Assembly: GCA_017430675.1 (NCBI GenBank)
Contig: JAFRMM010000161.1
Span: 1 to 64,000 of the forward strand
Source of the DNA: Prevotella sp.
GTDB lineage: Bacteria > Bacteroidota > Bacteroidia > Bacteroidales > Bacteroidaceae
Direction of reading: 5' to 3'
DNA length: 64,000 nt
Both the position numbers and the translations under genes were made by a program. Of this stretch, positions 13,962-23,606 are shown piece after piece; the first letter of the stretch is position 1; each line of letters starts with the position of its first letter. The notes under the pieces were generated by a model, which had not been told where the DNA came from, made no database searches, and saw only the letters and a list, made by a program, of their open reading frames with translations.

Positions 13962-16528
13962 CAGATCTCCTCCAGTTGTTTACCCTCAATCCATCCTTCC
14001 TTGCCGTCAGCAATACGAATTTCCTTCCAGTCCTTCATCGAGCCGTCAGTTATCGTCACCTTCGTTCCCTCGTGGAGAATGAAGAGGTCGGTACCATTGC
14101 TGGCAGGTGTACTCTTGACCGTCACTGACGGAGTGATAACGATGGCTCCTTTACGGAAGAGCAGGTTTTGTTTCTGCTGCCAGGCAAAGATATTACTCAG
14201 TGCAAACAACACCAACAGCACTATGCCGCCGAAGAAGCCTATCTTACGGAGCCATATAAGATTAGAGAACAGATAGACCAGCAGGAGAATGATCACCAGA
14301 GTCAGGGACACCAATGCGCTACGGGCCCAGCCATCGACGCTCATCAGGTTTACCAGTGATCTGTACCATGTGAAGAAGAACATCTCCGACTCGGGCACGA
14401 TTTTGTCGATGGTCTTCGCCTGCGCTATCTGGAGGTTGAAGCGGATATCACGGTCGCCAGGCGAGAGTAGCAGGGCCCGCTCATAGTTCAGCACGGCCCG
14501 AGTGATGTTCTCCGAACGGTAATAGGCATTACCCAGGTTATAGTAAAGAGCGGCAGAGGCTCCCTGCTTTAGCAAGGCCTCATAATCCTTGATGGCCTGC
14601 TGGTACTCTCCTCGAGTATATGCACTGTCGGCCTCGGCCTTAGTGACAGCCTGTCCTGCTGCTGGTATCAGCAACATCAGGAGAAGCACAGCGGTCTTCG
14701 CTGACGGACGCCGTTTCTTCATCGTGGCCTCGATCTGCTCAATGGCAGTAATGGCCTTATCATATACCTTATTCATATTACCCTTCGGATCACCCGGTGC
14801 ATAGCGTTCAAACTCACACTCGTCGAGGGCACCCATAAACTGGCTGACGGTCTCCTCACCGACGTTACGCTCGGAGAGCCGCTGACTGATGTTATCGTGT
14901 GAGAGTTGTTCGACAGGGATGGTCAGTTTGTCACCGACATAGCCCCACAGGGCACGGAGTACCTCGTCGTAGAACTCACCAGGCTTGTTGTCCGTCATCA
15001 GGCGGGCTGCTTTCTTCAGACGTTTTGTCGCCACCTTATTGGCCTTCTTACCCCGCATCTTGGTGACATTGGCATTATCGATGGCCCGCTGGCGGAATAC
15101 GATGAATAGGGTGATGAACACCAGTGCCAGCAAGGACAGTGATACCCAGTAACCGGTAGAACCAAAGAAAAAATCATCAAGTGAGTGCTGGCGGGTGTCG
15201 CCTGTCTTGATATAGCGGATATCCTTTGTCAACTCCTGCAGATCCGTCTGACCTGAGAAATCATTGACGGACGCTGCTCCAGAACCCTTGGCGACGTCAA
15301 GCGTAAACGACTCACTCTTAACGGTCTTATAGGCATTCTCTGAAGTATCGAAATAAGTAAACTCCACTGGTGGAATCTCATATTTGCCCTGATGGCGCGG
15401 TACCACCAGGATATCGTAGATCATGGAGCCTTCAATGCCATTGGTTGTCAGTTTGGTCTTATCCGTGATCTTCGGCTCATACCTGTCAAAGTCCTTGGGG
15501 ATATTGATGGTGGGCTGTTTAATGAGTTTCAGATTTCCTGTACCACTGACGATCACCTGTATGGAAACGGGGTCATTGGCCTTCACCTCTGTCTTGTCGA
15601 GTCGTGCAGAGAGATTGAACTTTCCGACGCCACCAGAAAAGTTGGCAGGACGTTCCGGCAGGGGATCCACCTGGATCTCGATGCCAGGAGCCACGATTTT
15701 CTTCTTTACCTCCACATAGCCGGAACCGCCATTGAAGAATGCCTCAAAGGGGTCAATGTTGCGGTTCTGCTGTACGACGATACCCTCGAAGGTGATACTG
15801 GGAATCTCCAACTTTCCTGTCATCTGGGGGAACATGACGTACTGGCTCCATGTCGTGGTCTTGTACGGACGGCCATTAAAGGTCTCTATGGAGAAACTCT
15901 TCTGCTGCGGCAGATCCACCTCCTGTGTGTAGAAACTCTTAAGGTCGGGCATATCACCACGCAGACTCGTCAGTCCCACAAGCGTATAGACCTTATAGGT
16001 CAGCAAGATTGGCTCCTGCTCATGAACCCGTTTCTTGTTGGCACTCACCTTGATGAAGAGATCGGAGCCGGAGATCTGACTACCTGCATCCCTAATCTCG
16101 CCACCGTCATCCTGCTGGTGCTGACGGGACATGCTGCCATTACTCTGTGCGGAGCCAGACACCTTGATTGTCAGAGGATTAGAGGCGATGCTCTTACCTC
16201 CTACCACGACATGAGCCGGGGGAATGGTGAACGAACCGTTCTTGGTGGCACAGACGATATACGTATAGGTAATCGACGACGAGGAACTCGTATGGCCGTT
16301 GATCATCTGATAACTCGACTGCGTGGAGCGGTTAGGACCTATCAGCACCTCCAGTTCCCCTGGGATGTCACCAGCACGGAAATCACTGACATTCTGGGTG
16401 TTGACTGTATATGTCAGGCGGAACTGCTCTCCCACCGCGACATGCGAGGGGGCAGAACCTGTCAGTGTCTGAGCCATCGCCGCTATCGCGGCCATCATCA
16501 AACATACTATCGTAAATAATCGCTTCAT
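13961..16528 (-). CDS. BatD-BatE fusion protein
   Basis: An 855-residue exported protein. It begins with a signal peptide (MKRLFTIVCLMMAAIAAMA), then repeated BatD beta-sandwich domains (about 22-430), a transmembrane helix (about 450-475), a cytoplasmic helical region, a second hydrophobic helix with a new Ala-rich stretch, TPR repeats (about 625-695, ALYYNLGNAYYRSENITRAV), more membrane helices and a C-terminal SH3-like domain (HEGTKVTITDGS; EGWIEGKQL). The first half is BatD, the second half BatE. Bat proteins were linked to aerotolerance in Bacteroides fragilis. ATG 16528 is 2 bp after the BatBC stop; an upstream TTG was not preferred. Confidence 0.85.
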   Translation of the reverse strand: MKRLFTIVCLMMAAIAAMAQTLTGSAPSHVAVGEQFRLTYTVNTQNVSDFRAGDIPGELEVLIGPNRSTQSSYQMINGHTSSSSSITYTYIVCATKNGSFTIPPAHVVVGGKSIASNPLTIKVSGSAQSNGSMSRQHQQDDGGEIRDAGSQISGSDLFIKVSANKKRVHEQEPILLTYKVYTLVGLTSLRGDMPDLKSFYTQEVDLPQQKSFSIETFNGRPYKTTTWSQYVMFPQMTGKLEIPSITFEGIVVQQNRNIDPFEAFFNGGSGYVEVKKKIVAPGIEIQVDPLPERPANFSGGVGKFNLSARLDKTEVKANDPVSIQVIVSGTGNLKLIKQPTINIPKDFDRYEPKITDKTKLTTNGIEGSMIYDILVVPRHQGKYEIPPVEFTYFDTSENAYKTVKSESFTLDVAKGSGAASVNDFSGQTDLQELTKDIRYIKTGDTRQHSLDDFFFGSTGYWVSLSLLALVFITLFIVFRQRAIDNANVTKMRGKKANKVATKRLKKAARLMTDNKPGEFYDEVLRALWGYVGDKLTIPVEQLSHDNISQRLSERNVGEETVSQFMGALDECEFERYAPGDPKGNMNKVYDKAITAIEQIEATMKKRRPSAKTAVLLLMLLIPAAGQAVTKAEADSAYTRGEYQQAIKDYEALLKQGASAALYYNLGNAYYRSENITRAVLNYERALLLSPGDRDIRFNLQIAQAKTIDKIVPESEMFFFTWYRSLVNLMSVDGWARSALVSLTLVIILLLVYLFSNLIWLRKIGFFGGIVLLVLFALSNIFAWQQKQNLLFRKGAIVITPSVTVKSTPASNGTDLFILHEGTKVTITDGSMKDWKEIRIADGKEGWIEGKQLEEI

Positions 16529-16530
16529 GA

Positions 16531-18231
16531 CTACCAATTCTTCTGGATGTTACGGCGCTGGGGCTGTTGCTGTGCCTTTTTCAACTTGTCCTGCGTCTGT
16601 TTTTCATTCTGGATAGCGGCATTCAACAACTGCTCCGCATTCTCCTTGCTCATCTGGGGCTTGGACTGTTCCTGTTGCTTCTGATCCTGCTTATCCTGTT
16701 TCTCCTCCGGTTTCTGCTGGTCTTTCTTGTCGTCGTTCTTCTTGTCATCATTGTTCTGCTGATCCTGGTTCTGCCTATTCTGATCCTGCTTCTGTTTCAG
16801 ATGCTTGCAGAGAACGAGGTTATAGCGTGTCTCGTCATCATCCGGGTTCAGGCGCAGGGCGTTCTTGTAGGCCTCAATGGCCTCACCATACATCTTATGC
16901 GTCTGGCAAACGACACCCATATTATGATAGGACTGCGACCTCCGAAGGGGATTGGTCTCCAACTTGGCGGCACTCTCAAACTGCTCCACGGCGGCAGAGT
17001 CTTTCTTCTGCGCCATCAAGGCGTTGCCCAAGTTAAAGGCAGCCTGCGGATTCTTGGGATTCTTCTCGATGGCCTTACGATAAGAGACCTCAGCCCCAGG
17101 ATAGTCACCACGATGAAACTGCCTGTTTCCCTGACGGATATACTGGCGGTCTGTCTGTGCGACAGCCGTCATCGTCATCAGGAGGAACAACATCGCCGTC
17201 ACCTTCTTCCTGCTGCCAAAGAGTGAGATATTTTTCAGCAACGGGTTCTTACGGTCAAATATACAGATCTCAAGGATCAGCAATATCAAGGCCAGTATGC
17301 CGAAGGCCTGGAACTGCTCGTCGAACTCGCTGTACATGGTAGAGGTCGTCTCTTTCTTGGACAGTTTGTCCAACTCATTGTCGAGTTGCTCCTGGGCAGC
17401 GCTGTTGTTCTCAACATGGATATAGGCACCACCGCCAGCCTGAGCCACCTCTTTACACATATCCTCGTTCAGGGCAGACATCACGGTATTGCCCGCATTG
17501 TCCTTCATATAATCACCCGTACCGGGAATGGGAACAGGCGCACCATTGACAGAACCGACACCAAGCACATAGACGCGCATCCCGTTGTCCTTGGCGGCCT
17601 TGGCAGACACTACCGCCCCGCCCTCATGGTCCTCGCCGTCAGTGATGACCACAATGGCCTTTCCTATGCCCTCCTCCTGCGTAAAACTGTGGGTAGCCAT
17701 ATCAATAGCCCGCGCGATATCCGTTCCCTGGGTGGCAATCATCGACGGATCAATACTGCTGAGGAACATCTTGGCAGAGACATGGTCGCTCGTGATGGGA
17801 AGTTGCACAAAAGCATCACCCGCAAAGACAATCAGACCAATCTTGTCATTGGAGAAATGGTCAACCAGATTCTCCACCATCATCTTACTGCGATCCAGAC
17901 GGCTGGGCACGATATCCTCTGCCCGCATGGAGTTACTGATATCCATCACAATGATCGTCTCGATACCTACTCGCTTCTCATGGCTGATCTTCGTACCCAA
18001 CTGCGGACGGGCCAGCATCACGATGAGCAGAGCCAAGGCACCTTGCAGAATCCAAAACTTCACGGAGGGGCGGAGACGGGACACGTCAGGCATCAACCTT
18101 TTCAGCAATGTGATATCACCAAACTTACGGAGCCGTTTCTTCTGGTTCCTGTAGGAAATAAACCTGATGAGTGCCAATATGGGAATCAGCACCAGCAGGT
18201 AGAGATATATGGGGTCTTCAAATCTGAACAT
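16531..18231 (-). CDS. BatB-BatC fusion: von Willebrand A domain plus TPR
   Basis: A 566-residue membrane protein. Two N-terminal helices (YLYLLVLIPILALI; FWILQGALALLIVML) precede a VWA domain with a MIDAS motif (DISNS about 97-101, and ITDGEDHEGG). A third helix (about 310-325) leads into BatC: a second export-like helix (VTAMLFLLMTMTAVAQ), TPR repeats with AAFNLGNAL and EAYKNALRLNPDD, then a Gln/Lys/Asp-rich low-complexity tail (about 480-560). VWA proteins of this type work with MoxR ATPases. The gene sits 1 bp after batA. Confidence 0.87.
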   Translation of the reverse strand: MFRFEDPIYLYLLVLIPILALIRFISYRNQKKRLRKFGDITLLKRLMPDVSRLRPSVKFWILQGALALLIVMLARPQLGTKISHEKRVGIETIIVMDISNSMRAEDIVPSRLDRSKMMVENLVDHFSNDKIGLIVFAGDAFVQLPITSDHVSAKMFLSSIDPSMIATQGTDIARAIDMATHSFTQEEGIGKAIVVITDGEDHEGGAVVSAKAAKDNGMRVYVLGVGSVNGAPVPIPGTGDYMKDNAGNTVMSALNEDMCKEVAQAGGGAYIHVENNSAAQEQLDNELDKLSKKETTSTMYSEFDEQFQAFGILALILLILEICIFDRKNPLLKNISLFGSRKKVTAMLFLLMTMTAVAQTDRQYIRQGNRQFHRGDYPGAEVSYRKAIEKNPKNPQAAFNLGNALMAQKKDSAAVEQFESAAKLETNPLRRSQSYHNMGVVCQTHKMYGEAIEAYKNALRLNPDDDETRYNLVLCKHLKQKQDQNRQNQDQQNNDDKKNDDKKDQQKPEEKQDKQDQKQQEQSKPQMSKENAEQLLNAAIQNEKQTQDKLKKAQQQPQRRNIQKNW

Positions 18232-18232
18232 A

Positions 18233-19231
18233 TTACGGTATCCTCCTGAATATGGTTATACGCAATAGGATCTCCAACAACAGGGCGATGATGGCTGCGA
18301 GGGCGAAAGGCTGATAGGCCTCGTACTTCTTACTGAACTTCTTCACATTCAACTTGCTTTTCTCCAGTTTGTCGATCTCCTTATAGATATTACGCAATTC
18401 CTTCGTATTCGTGGCACGGTAGAAGTCACCTTCCGTGGCGGAAGCAATCTCGCTGAGGGTCTTCGTGTCAATCTCCACCGGGATGTTCACATACTGTACA
18501 CCACCAGCCACAGGCATCGGGTATGGTGCCACATTATTCGTTCCCACACCGATGGTATATACACGGATGCCAAGGCTCCTGGCAATCTCTGCCGCTGTCA
18601 TCGGCGAGATGTCACCACGGTTATTACTACCATCCGTCAACAGGATCACCACCTTGCTTTTTGCCTTCGATTCCTTCAGGCGGGAGACGGCATTGGCCAG
18701 TCCCATGCCGATGGCCGTACCATCTTCTATCAGACCACGTGCGGCTATGTCGGTACGCACATTCTGCAGGAGGTTCAGCAAGGAAGTATGATCCGTCGTC
18801 ATCGGACACTGGGTAAACGACTCGCCAGCAAAGATCGTCAAACCTATATTATCGTTGGGGCGTCCAGAGATAAATTCTGCAGCCACCTGTTTGGCAGCCT
18901 CGATGCGGTTGGGCTTCAGGTCTTCTGCCAGCATACTGGTAGAGACGTCCATCGCCAGCATGATATCAATACCCTCAACAGTTTCGCTCTTCCAGGAATT
19001 CTGTGTCTGTGGACGGGCGAGCACCAACACGATTATCACAAAAGCCAACATTCTGAGGATCAAGGACAGTGGCATCAGCATCACCTTCCAACTTCTCGGC
19101 GCATAGCGGAAGGCAAAGGTGTCACTCATCCGCATCGTCGGCTCAGTCTTCTTCCTGTACATCACATACCAGATGAAATAAGGTATGAGAAGCAGGAGTA
19201 AAAGCAGATATTCTCTATTGGCAAATTCCAT
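18233..19231 (-). CDS. batA: BatA, von Willebrand A domain membrane protein
   Basis: A 332-residue protein with an N-terminal membrane helix pair, then a VWA domain: AMDVSTSM (MIDAS), FAGESFTQCPMTTDH, and LLTDGSNNRGD. A C-terminal helix (FALAAIIALLLEILL) anchors it again. Co-transcription with moxR, DUF58 and the other Bat genes indicates a MoxR-VWA chaperone system acting at the inner membrane. The exact client is unknown in the family. Confidence 0.9.
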   Translation of the reverse strand: MEFANREYLLLLLLLIPYFIWYVMYRKKTEPTMRMSDTFAFRYAPRSWKVMLMPLSLILRMLAFVIIVLVLARPQTQNSWKSETVEGIDIMLAMDVSTSMLAEDLKPNRIEAAKQVAAEFISGRPNDNIGLTIFAGESFTQCPMTTDHTSLLNLLQNVRTDIAARGLIEDGTAIGMGLANAVSRLKESKAKSKVVILLTDGSNNRGDISPMTAAEIARSLGIRVYTIGVGTNNVAPYPMPVAGGVQYVNIPVEIDTKTLSEIASATEGDFYRATNTKELRNIYKEIDKLEKSKLNVKKFSKKYEAYQPFALAAIIALLLEILLRITIFRRIP

Positions 19232-19241
19232 GGGATTCCTT

Positions 19242-20312
19242 TTAATTTAACAACTGATAGAGCATATACAGCACATAAGTGAAAAGCAACACACATACCA
19301 CGGAAATCGTAGTGATGGCGACCTTCAGGATACGACGTGCTTTCTGTGAACGCTGATCCTCTTCCGAGAGTTGCGGTTTCACCGTCTCCTCCACAGGCAC
19401 ATTCTCCAGTTTCGTCTGATTGATGAACTCTATGGCATTGACGAGGTTCTGATCATTCTCATTGATCAGTGTCGAGTATTTGGCGAACTTCACGAGATCA
19501 GCCGTCAGGAACAGATGACGCAACTCTGACAGCGCCTTCTCGTCCTGAGTGGCCATCAGTTTCTCAATAATCTCACTGCTGGTCATCTCCATCGCATTGA
19601 AGCCATAGCGCTCCTCGATATACTTACGGAGTGTATCCGTCAGCCTGGTGTAGTATTCCTTTGAGTTCTCCGATGTCACCATCTTCTCAGCCTTAATCTG
19701 CTCAATTTCCTTCATGGCCTTCTGATGAGGTAACAGACGTTTGACAATTCGAATACGACTAATGATCGGCTTATTGTCGCGCAACCTGAGATAGAGGTAA
19801 TAGCAGAAGGCCAGCAGTACAAGCAGCAGGACACTCAGCCAGAACGACAGGCTCCAGTCACTCCATTGGAAAGGATTATCCTGTACATCCTTTGGCCCAA
19901 AGAACTGTTCCACATTGGTTGTATCCACCTCAATCGTCAGTACTTTAAGGGCCAGACTCTTACTTTTATAAGGCTTGCCATCTATCTTCACCGTCATGGG
20001 CGGGAGATAATATAAGGTGTCATCAAAGGATGTCAAGGTGTAGGCCACTGATCTGGCAACAAATCCGTTATCAAGTTCTTTCTTTTCCAGTTCATGACTC
20101 GCCAGCACCTCCACACCTGGTGTGATGTACTCTGTGGGCTTGAACTGAGGGAACTCTATCTTCGCATTTTCCTGAGCATTGGCTGTCAACGTCACATGAG
20201 CCTGCTGGCCCACAAATATCTGAATGGAGTCAATCACTGCCTCCACCGATACTTGCGCAGATATCTGCAACGTTCTCGCAACTAATATTATAAGAAGAAT
20301 ATATCTTTTCAT
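19242..20312 (-). CDS. BatD-like exported membrane protein of the Bat operon
   Basis: A 356-residue protein with signal peptide (MKRYILLIILVARTLQISA), a BatD-like beta domain (about 22-150, with VSVEAVIDSIQIFVGQQ and TYYLPP-like strand DTLYYLPPMTVKID), a membrane helix (about 168-188), a charged helical cytoplasmic region (RRYG-type YIEERYGFNAMEMTSSEI) and a final C-terminal helix. ATG 20312 overlaps the DUF58 stop by one base (TGATG); the TTG one codon earlier is less likely. Its place between DUF58 and batA matches the usual Bacteroidetes Bat operon order. Confidence 0.78.
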   Translation of the reverse strand: MKRYILLIILVARTLQISAQVSVEAVIDSIQIFVGQQAHVTLTANAQENAKIEFPQFKPTEYITPGVEVLASHELEKKELDNGFVARSVAYTLTSFDDTLYYLPPMTVKIDGKPYKSKSLALKVLTIEVDTTNVEQFFGPKDVQDNPFQWSDWSLSFWLSVLLLVLLAFCYYLYLRLRDNKPIISRIRIVKRLLPHQKAMKEIEQIKAEKMVTSENSKEYYTRLTDTLRKYIEERYGFNAMEMTSSEIIEKLMATQDEKALSELRHLFLTADLVKFAKYSTLINENDQNLVNAIEFINQTKLENVPVEETVKPQLSEEDQRSQKARRILKVAITTISVVCVLLFTYVLYMLYQLLN

Positions 20313-21181
20313 CAACTTCTCTGTTTAAACAACATCAGCAGGGATTTCACGAAATCCTCGTTTGTGGCGATGCTCACATTGTCAACATTACTCTTATTGA
20401 AAGTATCCTGTAGTTCTGCCTGACGGTTCATCCAATATCTTTGATATGCCTGGCGCAGACGCTTGGAGCCCGTATCCACATACTGTTCATAACCCGTCTC
20501 TGCATCCACCACCTTCATCAGTCCGACATCCGGCAACTCTCTGGCACGCTGGTCATAGACCTGTATTGCCACCACATCATGCTTACGGTTACATATCTGC
20601 AAAGACTGCTGAAAATCATTACGGACATAGAAATCACTGAGGATGAATGCCGTCGTACGGCGTTTCTGTACGCTCGACAGGAACTCCACAGCCTGCTTTA
20701 CGTCCGTCCGCTTGGATTCCGGCTGGAAGTCAAGCATCTCACGGATGATATAGAGGATATGCTTACGGCCCTTTTTAGGTGGGATATACTTTTCAATCTT
20801 ATCGGAAAAGAAAACCACACCAATCTTATCATTGTTCTGGATGGCGCTGAAAGCAATGGTAGCAGCAATCTCCGTCACCATGTCGCGCTTCATCTGCTTC
20901 TGTGTGCCGAAATCCAACGATCCACTAACGTCGATCAGCAGCATCACCGTCAGTTCGCGCTCTTCCTCAAACACCTTGACGTAAGGGCGGTGGAAACGGG
21001 CAGTCACATTCCAGTCGATATCCCGCACATCATCACCGAACTGATACTCGCGCACCTCACTAAAGGCCATCCCCCTACCCTTGAAGGCGGAATGGTACTG
21101 GCCAGCGAAGATGTTTGAACTCAAGCCACGGGTCTTGATCTCAATCTTACGGACTTTCTTGATGATCTCTGATGTTTCCAT
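20312..21181 (-). CDS. DUF58 protein
   Basis: A 289-residue cytoplasmic protein of the DUF58 family, which has a VWA-like fold. Visible family stretches are GRGMAFSEVREYQFGDDVRDIDWNVTAR-type sequence (seen as EYQFGDDVRDIDWN), VMLLIDVSGSLDFG (MIDAS-like) and AFILSDFYV. DUF58 genes commonly follow moxR and precede VWA genes, as here. A 10-bp CCTAGG repeat array separates it from moxR. Confidence 0.9.
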   Translation of the reverse strand: METSEIIKKVRKIEIKTRGLSSNIFAGQYHSAFKGRGMAFSEVREYQFGDDVRDIDWNVTARFHRPYVKVFEEERELTVMLLIDVSGSLDFGTQKQMKRDMVTEIAATIAFSAIQNNDKIGVVFFSDKIEKYIPPKKGRKHILYIIREMLDFQPESKRTDVKQAVEFLSSVQKRRTTAFILSDFYVRNDFQQSLQICNRKHDVVAIQVYDQRARELPDVGLMKVVDAETGYEQYVDTGSKRLRQAYQRYWMNRQAELQDTFNKSNVDNVSIATNEDFVKSLLMLFKQRS

Positions 21182-21186
21182 AATTC

Positions 21187-21223
21187 TTCTAGGCGATCCT
21201 AGGCAATCCTAGGCGGTCCTATG
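21187..21223 (-). repeat. 10-bp CCTAGG tandem repeats between moxR and DUF58
   Basis: Three to four degenerate units with a 10-bp period (CCTAGGATTG in the direction of transcription) fill the moxR-DUF58 spacer and touch the moxR stop codon. Confidence 0.85.
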
Positions 21224-22219
21224 TTAAGGGACTTCGACCTTATTGATAATCTTTGAGACGATTTCCTCACTGGTGATATTGCTGGCTTCGGCCTCATAGG
21301 TCAGACCGATACGATGGCGCAGCACATCATGAGCCACGGCACGTACATCCTCAGGAACTACATAGCCACGACGCTTGATGAAAGCGTATGCGCGGGCAGC
21401 CTTGGCAAGGTTGATGCTGGCACGGGGCGAACCACCGAAAGAAATCATATCCTTCAAATCCTTCAAACCATAACGGTCAGGATAACGGGTGGCAAACACA
21501 ATATCTGCAATATACTGTTCGATCTTCTCGTCGATATACACCTCCCGAACCACGCCACGGGCCTTCAGGATCTCTTCGGCTGTCGTCACAGGCGTCACCG
21601 TCGGCATCTCACCAGCGATATTCTCACGGATAATCTTCTTTTCCTCGTCCAGAGAAGGATAGTCGATGACCACTTTCAGCATGAAACGATCGACTTGTGC
21701 CTCGGGCAACGGATAGGTACCCTCCTGCTCTATCGGATTCTGTGTAGCCATCACGAGGAAGGGATTGGGGAGTTGGAAGGTGGAACTGCCAATGGTCACC
21801 TGTTTCTCCTGCATGGCTTCGAGAAGTGCACTCTGCACCTTTGCCGGTGCACGGTTGATCTCATCTGCCAATATGAAGTTGGCAAACACCGGACCCTTCT
21901 TCACCTGGAACTTCTCATCTTTCTGTGAATAGATCATCGTACCGATGACATCTGCAGGAAGAAGATCGGGCGTGAACTGGATACGGCTGTAGTCTGAGTC
22001 TATCAACTGCGAAAGGGTCTTGATAGCCAATGTCTTGGCAAGTCCAGGTACACCTTCCAACAGAATATGTCCATCACTCAGCAGTCCGATAAGCAGTGAA
22101 TCTACGAGATGCTTTTGTCCCACGATGACACGATCCATACCTGTCACCAGATTCGTCACGAATGCACTTTGTTGTTCTATCCGGATATTTAACTCACGGA
22201 TGTCAATAGCTTCTGCCAT
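21224..22219 (-). CDS. MoxR-family AAA+ ATPase
   Basis: A 331-residue AAA+ protein. Walker A is GVPGLAKT (about 56-63), Walker B ILADEINRAP (about 115), sensor 1 ATQNPIEQEGTYPLPEAQ, and the C-terminal lid ends in KIINKVEVP. MoxR ATPases act as chaperones on VWA-domain partners, which are encoded directly downstream. The gene leads the Bat operon from a TACTTTTG promoter at 22256-22263. Confidence 0.92.
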   Translation of the reverse strand: MAEAIDIRELNIRIEQQSAFVTNLVTGMDRVIVGQKHLVDSLLIGLLSDGHILLEGVPGLAKTLAIKTLSQLIDSDYSRIQFTPDLLPADVIGTMIYSQKDEKFQVKKGPVFANFILADEINRAPAKVQSALLEAMQEKQVTIGSSTFQLPNPFLVMATQNPIEQEGTYPLPEAQVDRFMLKVVIDYPSLDEEKKIIRENIAGEMPTVTPVTTAEEILKARGVVREVYIDEKIEQYIADIVFATRYPDRYGLKDLKDMISFGGSPRASINLAKAARAYAFIKRRGYVVPEDVRAVAHDVLRHRIGLTYEAEASNITSEEIVSKIINKVEVP

Positions 22220-22255
22220 AATATTTACTCTTTTATTGTTTCCTTAATTTGACCG

Positions 22256-22263
22256 CAAAAGTA
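22256..22263 (-). promoter_or_regulatory. -7 box TACTTTTG for the moxR-bat operon
   Basis: Minus-strand TACTTTTG, 37 bp before the moxR ATG. No other promoter is seen before queA, about 9 kb downstream. Confidence 0.6.
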
Positions 22264-22310
22264 GTGAATAAATGGGATTATCCATGCATTTACCTGTCTA
22301 AATAATATTA

Positions 22311-22348
22311 AAAAAGTTTCCCAAAACCTAAGTTTTAAGAAACTTTTT
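22311..22348 (-). terminator. Terminator of the rimO-HU-HU/LysM unit
   Basis: Arms AAAAAGTTTC and GAAACTTTTT enclose a second AAAAC/GTTTT stem. On the minus strand it lies 11 bp past the stop at 22359 and runs into T residues. Confidence 0.75.
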
Positions 22349-22358
22349 CATTCTATCC

Positions 22359-23606
22359 CTATTCCTTCACAGTCTGCGGCTTCTTTTTCTTCTTCAACTG
22401 TAGTTTCGGAATCTTGATTTCCTGTCCAACCTTCAGTTCCGAAGAGACTTTCAGACCATTATAAACCTCCATATAGCACTCCATATCAGGACCTAAGGTA
22501 CGGCGTGATATCTTGAGGATGTTATCCCCTTCTTTCGCCTTGACAATACGGTCTGTTCCTATAATTTTATAGGCACCGGTGCGTACACGCGCATCCATGG
22601 CCTCATACTTGGCAGGATCGACTTCATACTGGGTTATTTCCTGTTGTGGAGCAGGTTTCGTTTCAACGGGCTTTGGAGCCTCAGGCTTCACTTCTGGAGC
22701 AGTCCCCCGCTTAGCGGGTTTCACGTTGGTGGCTACGGTGTCCTTGGGAGCCTGTTCCTTCACTGGTGTGACAGGCTTCGCAGAAGGTACTACCGCCTTC
22801 TTAACCTTCATAGTATCTGGTTGTTCTACCTTCGCCTCATCCTTTGACATGAGATTGGTCAATGGGTAATAACTGCCTATGAGATATCCGCCAATAAGTC
22901 CCAACAGACAGGCAATGAGTGGAATCAGCCATTTCTTCCTGTTGGAGTCTTCTTCCAATTCAACATAGGCAGATTCTTCCTCTGGCTCAGCATCTGATTC
23001 TTCCTCAGGTTCTGGAGCAGGTTCCTCCTCAGGCTCTGGAACAGTTTCCAGCCCGGATGCGGGTTCCGACTCTGGGGAAGGTTCAGATAACATTTCTGGT
23101 TCCAAAGTTGGTCCTGGTTCGGGAAGTGGCTCAGGCTCGGGTTCAGGTTCTGGCTCCAGTTTAGCCTCCTCGCCCAAGACAATCGGAATCTCATTAGAGG
23201 GTCCATGTGTTCCAAAATCTACCAATGGCATTAATGACGGGTCATCAACATTCTCTTCCTCCGTGGTACCATCCTCGAAATCCACCCCATCCTTCAGTAC
23301 GACAGTTTCGAACTGCGAGAACGGCTTATTCACCAGTTCCCTCATCAGTGCATCCGGGGTGAACGTGATCTTATTATGACCTTCTATCAGCACCCGCTCA
23401 CCAGAATTGACATTCACGCTCTCACGGGCATCCACATCGATAATCTTAAAGGTGCCAAGTCCCTTGACCTTAACGATCTTGTCACGATCCAGTGCCTGTT
23501 GGATAATATCAAACATGGCATTGGCAAATGCAACAGCATCTTTCTTCGTCAGTTCATGACGCTCCATCAGCGTCTTGACCATATCCTGTATCGTCATCTT
23601 TCCCAT
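22359..23606 (-). CDS. Membrane-anchored HU/IHF-LysM protein
   Basis: A 415-residue protein with an unusual architecture. Residues 1-95 are an HU/IHF-type DNA-binding domain ([20 protein letters not shown], then [10 protein letters not shown] and [11 protein letters not shown]). About 115-225 are acidic and Pro-rich with EPEPEPEP runs. About 228-247 form a membrane helix ([20 protein letters not shown]). A Lys/Pro-rich linker leads to a C-terminal LysM-like domain ([32 protein letters not shown]). The expected topology puts HU in the cytoplasm and LysM in the periplasm, so it could tether the nucleoid to peptidoglycan. ATG 23606 overlaps the upstream HU stop (TGATG). Confidence 0.82.
   Translation of the reverse strand: MGKMTIQDMVKTLMERHELTKKDAVAFANAMFDIIQQALDRDKIVKVKGLGTFKIIDVDARESVNVNSGERVLIEGHNKITFTPDALMRELVNKPFSQFETVVLKDGVDFEDGTTEEENVDDPSLMPLVDFGTHGPSNEIPIVLGEEAKLEPEPEPEPEPLPEPGPTLEPEMLSEPSPESEPASGLETVPEPEEEPAPEPEEESDAEPEEESAYVELEEDSNRKKWLIPLIACLLGLIGGYLIGSYYPLTNLMSKDEAKVEQPDTMKVKKAVVPSAKPVTPVKEQAPKDTVATNVKPAKRGTAPEVKPEAPKPVETKPAPQQEITQYEVDPAKYEAMDARVRTGAYKIIGTDRIVKAKEGDNILKISRRTLGPDMECYMEVYNGLKVSSELKVGQEIKIPKLQLKKKKKPQTVKE

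Noticed and set aside
15392..16519. Long plus-strand open frame opposite batDE
   Set aside because: It is antisense to a strongly supported gene, has no promoter of its own and a low-quality sequence with many His, Arg and Gly residues.
17386..18249. Long plus-strand open frame opposite batBC
   Set aside because: Mirror of the real VWA/TPR gene; no recognisable domain.
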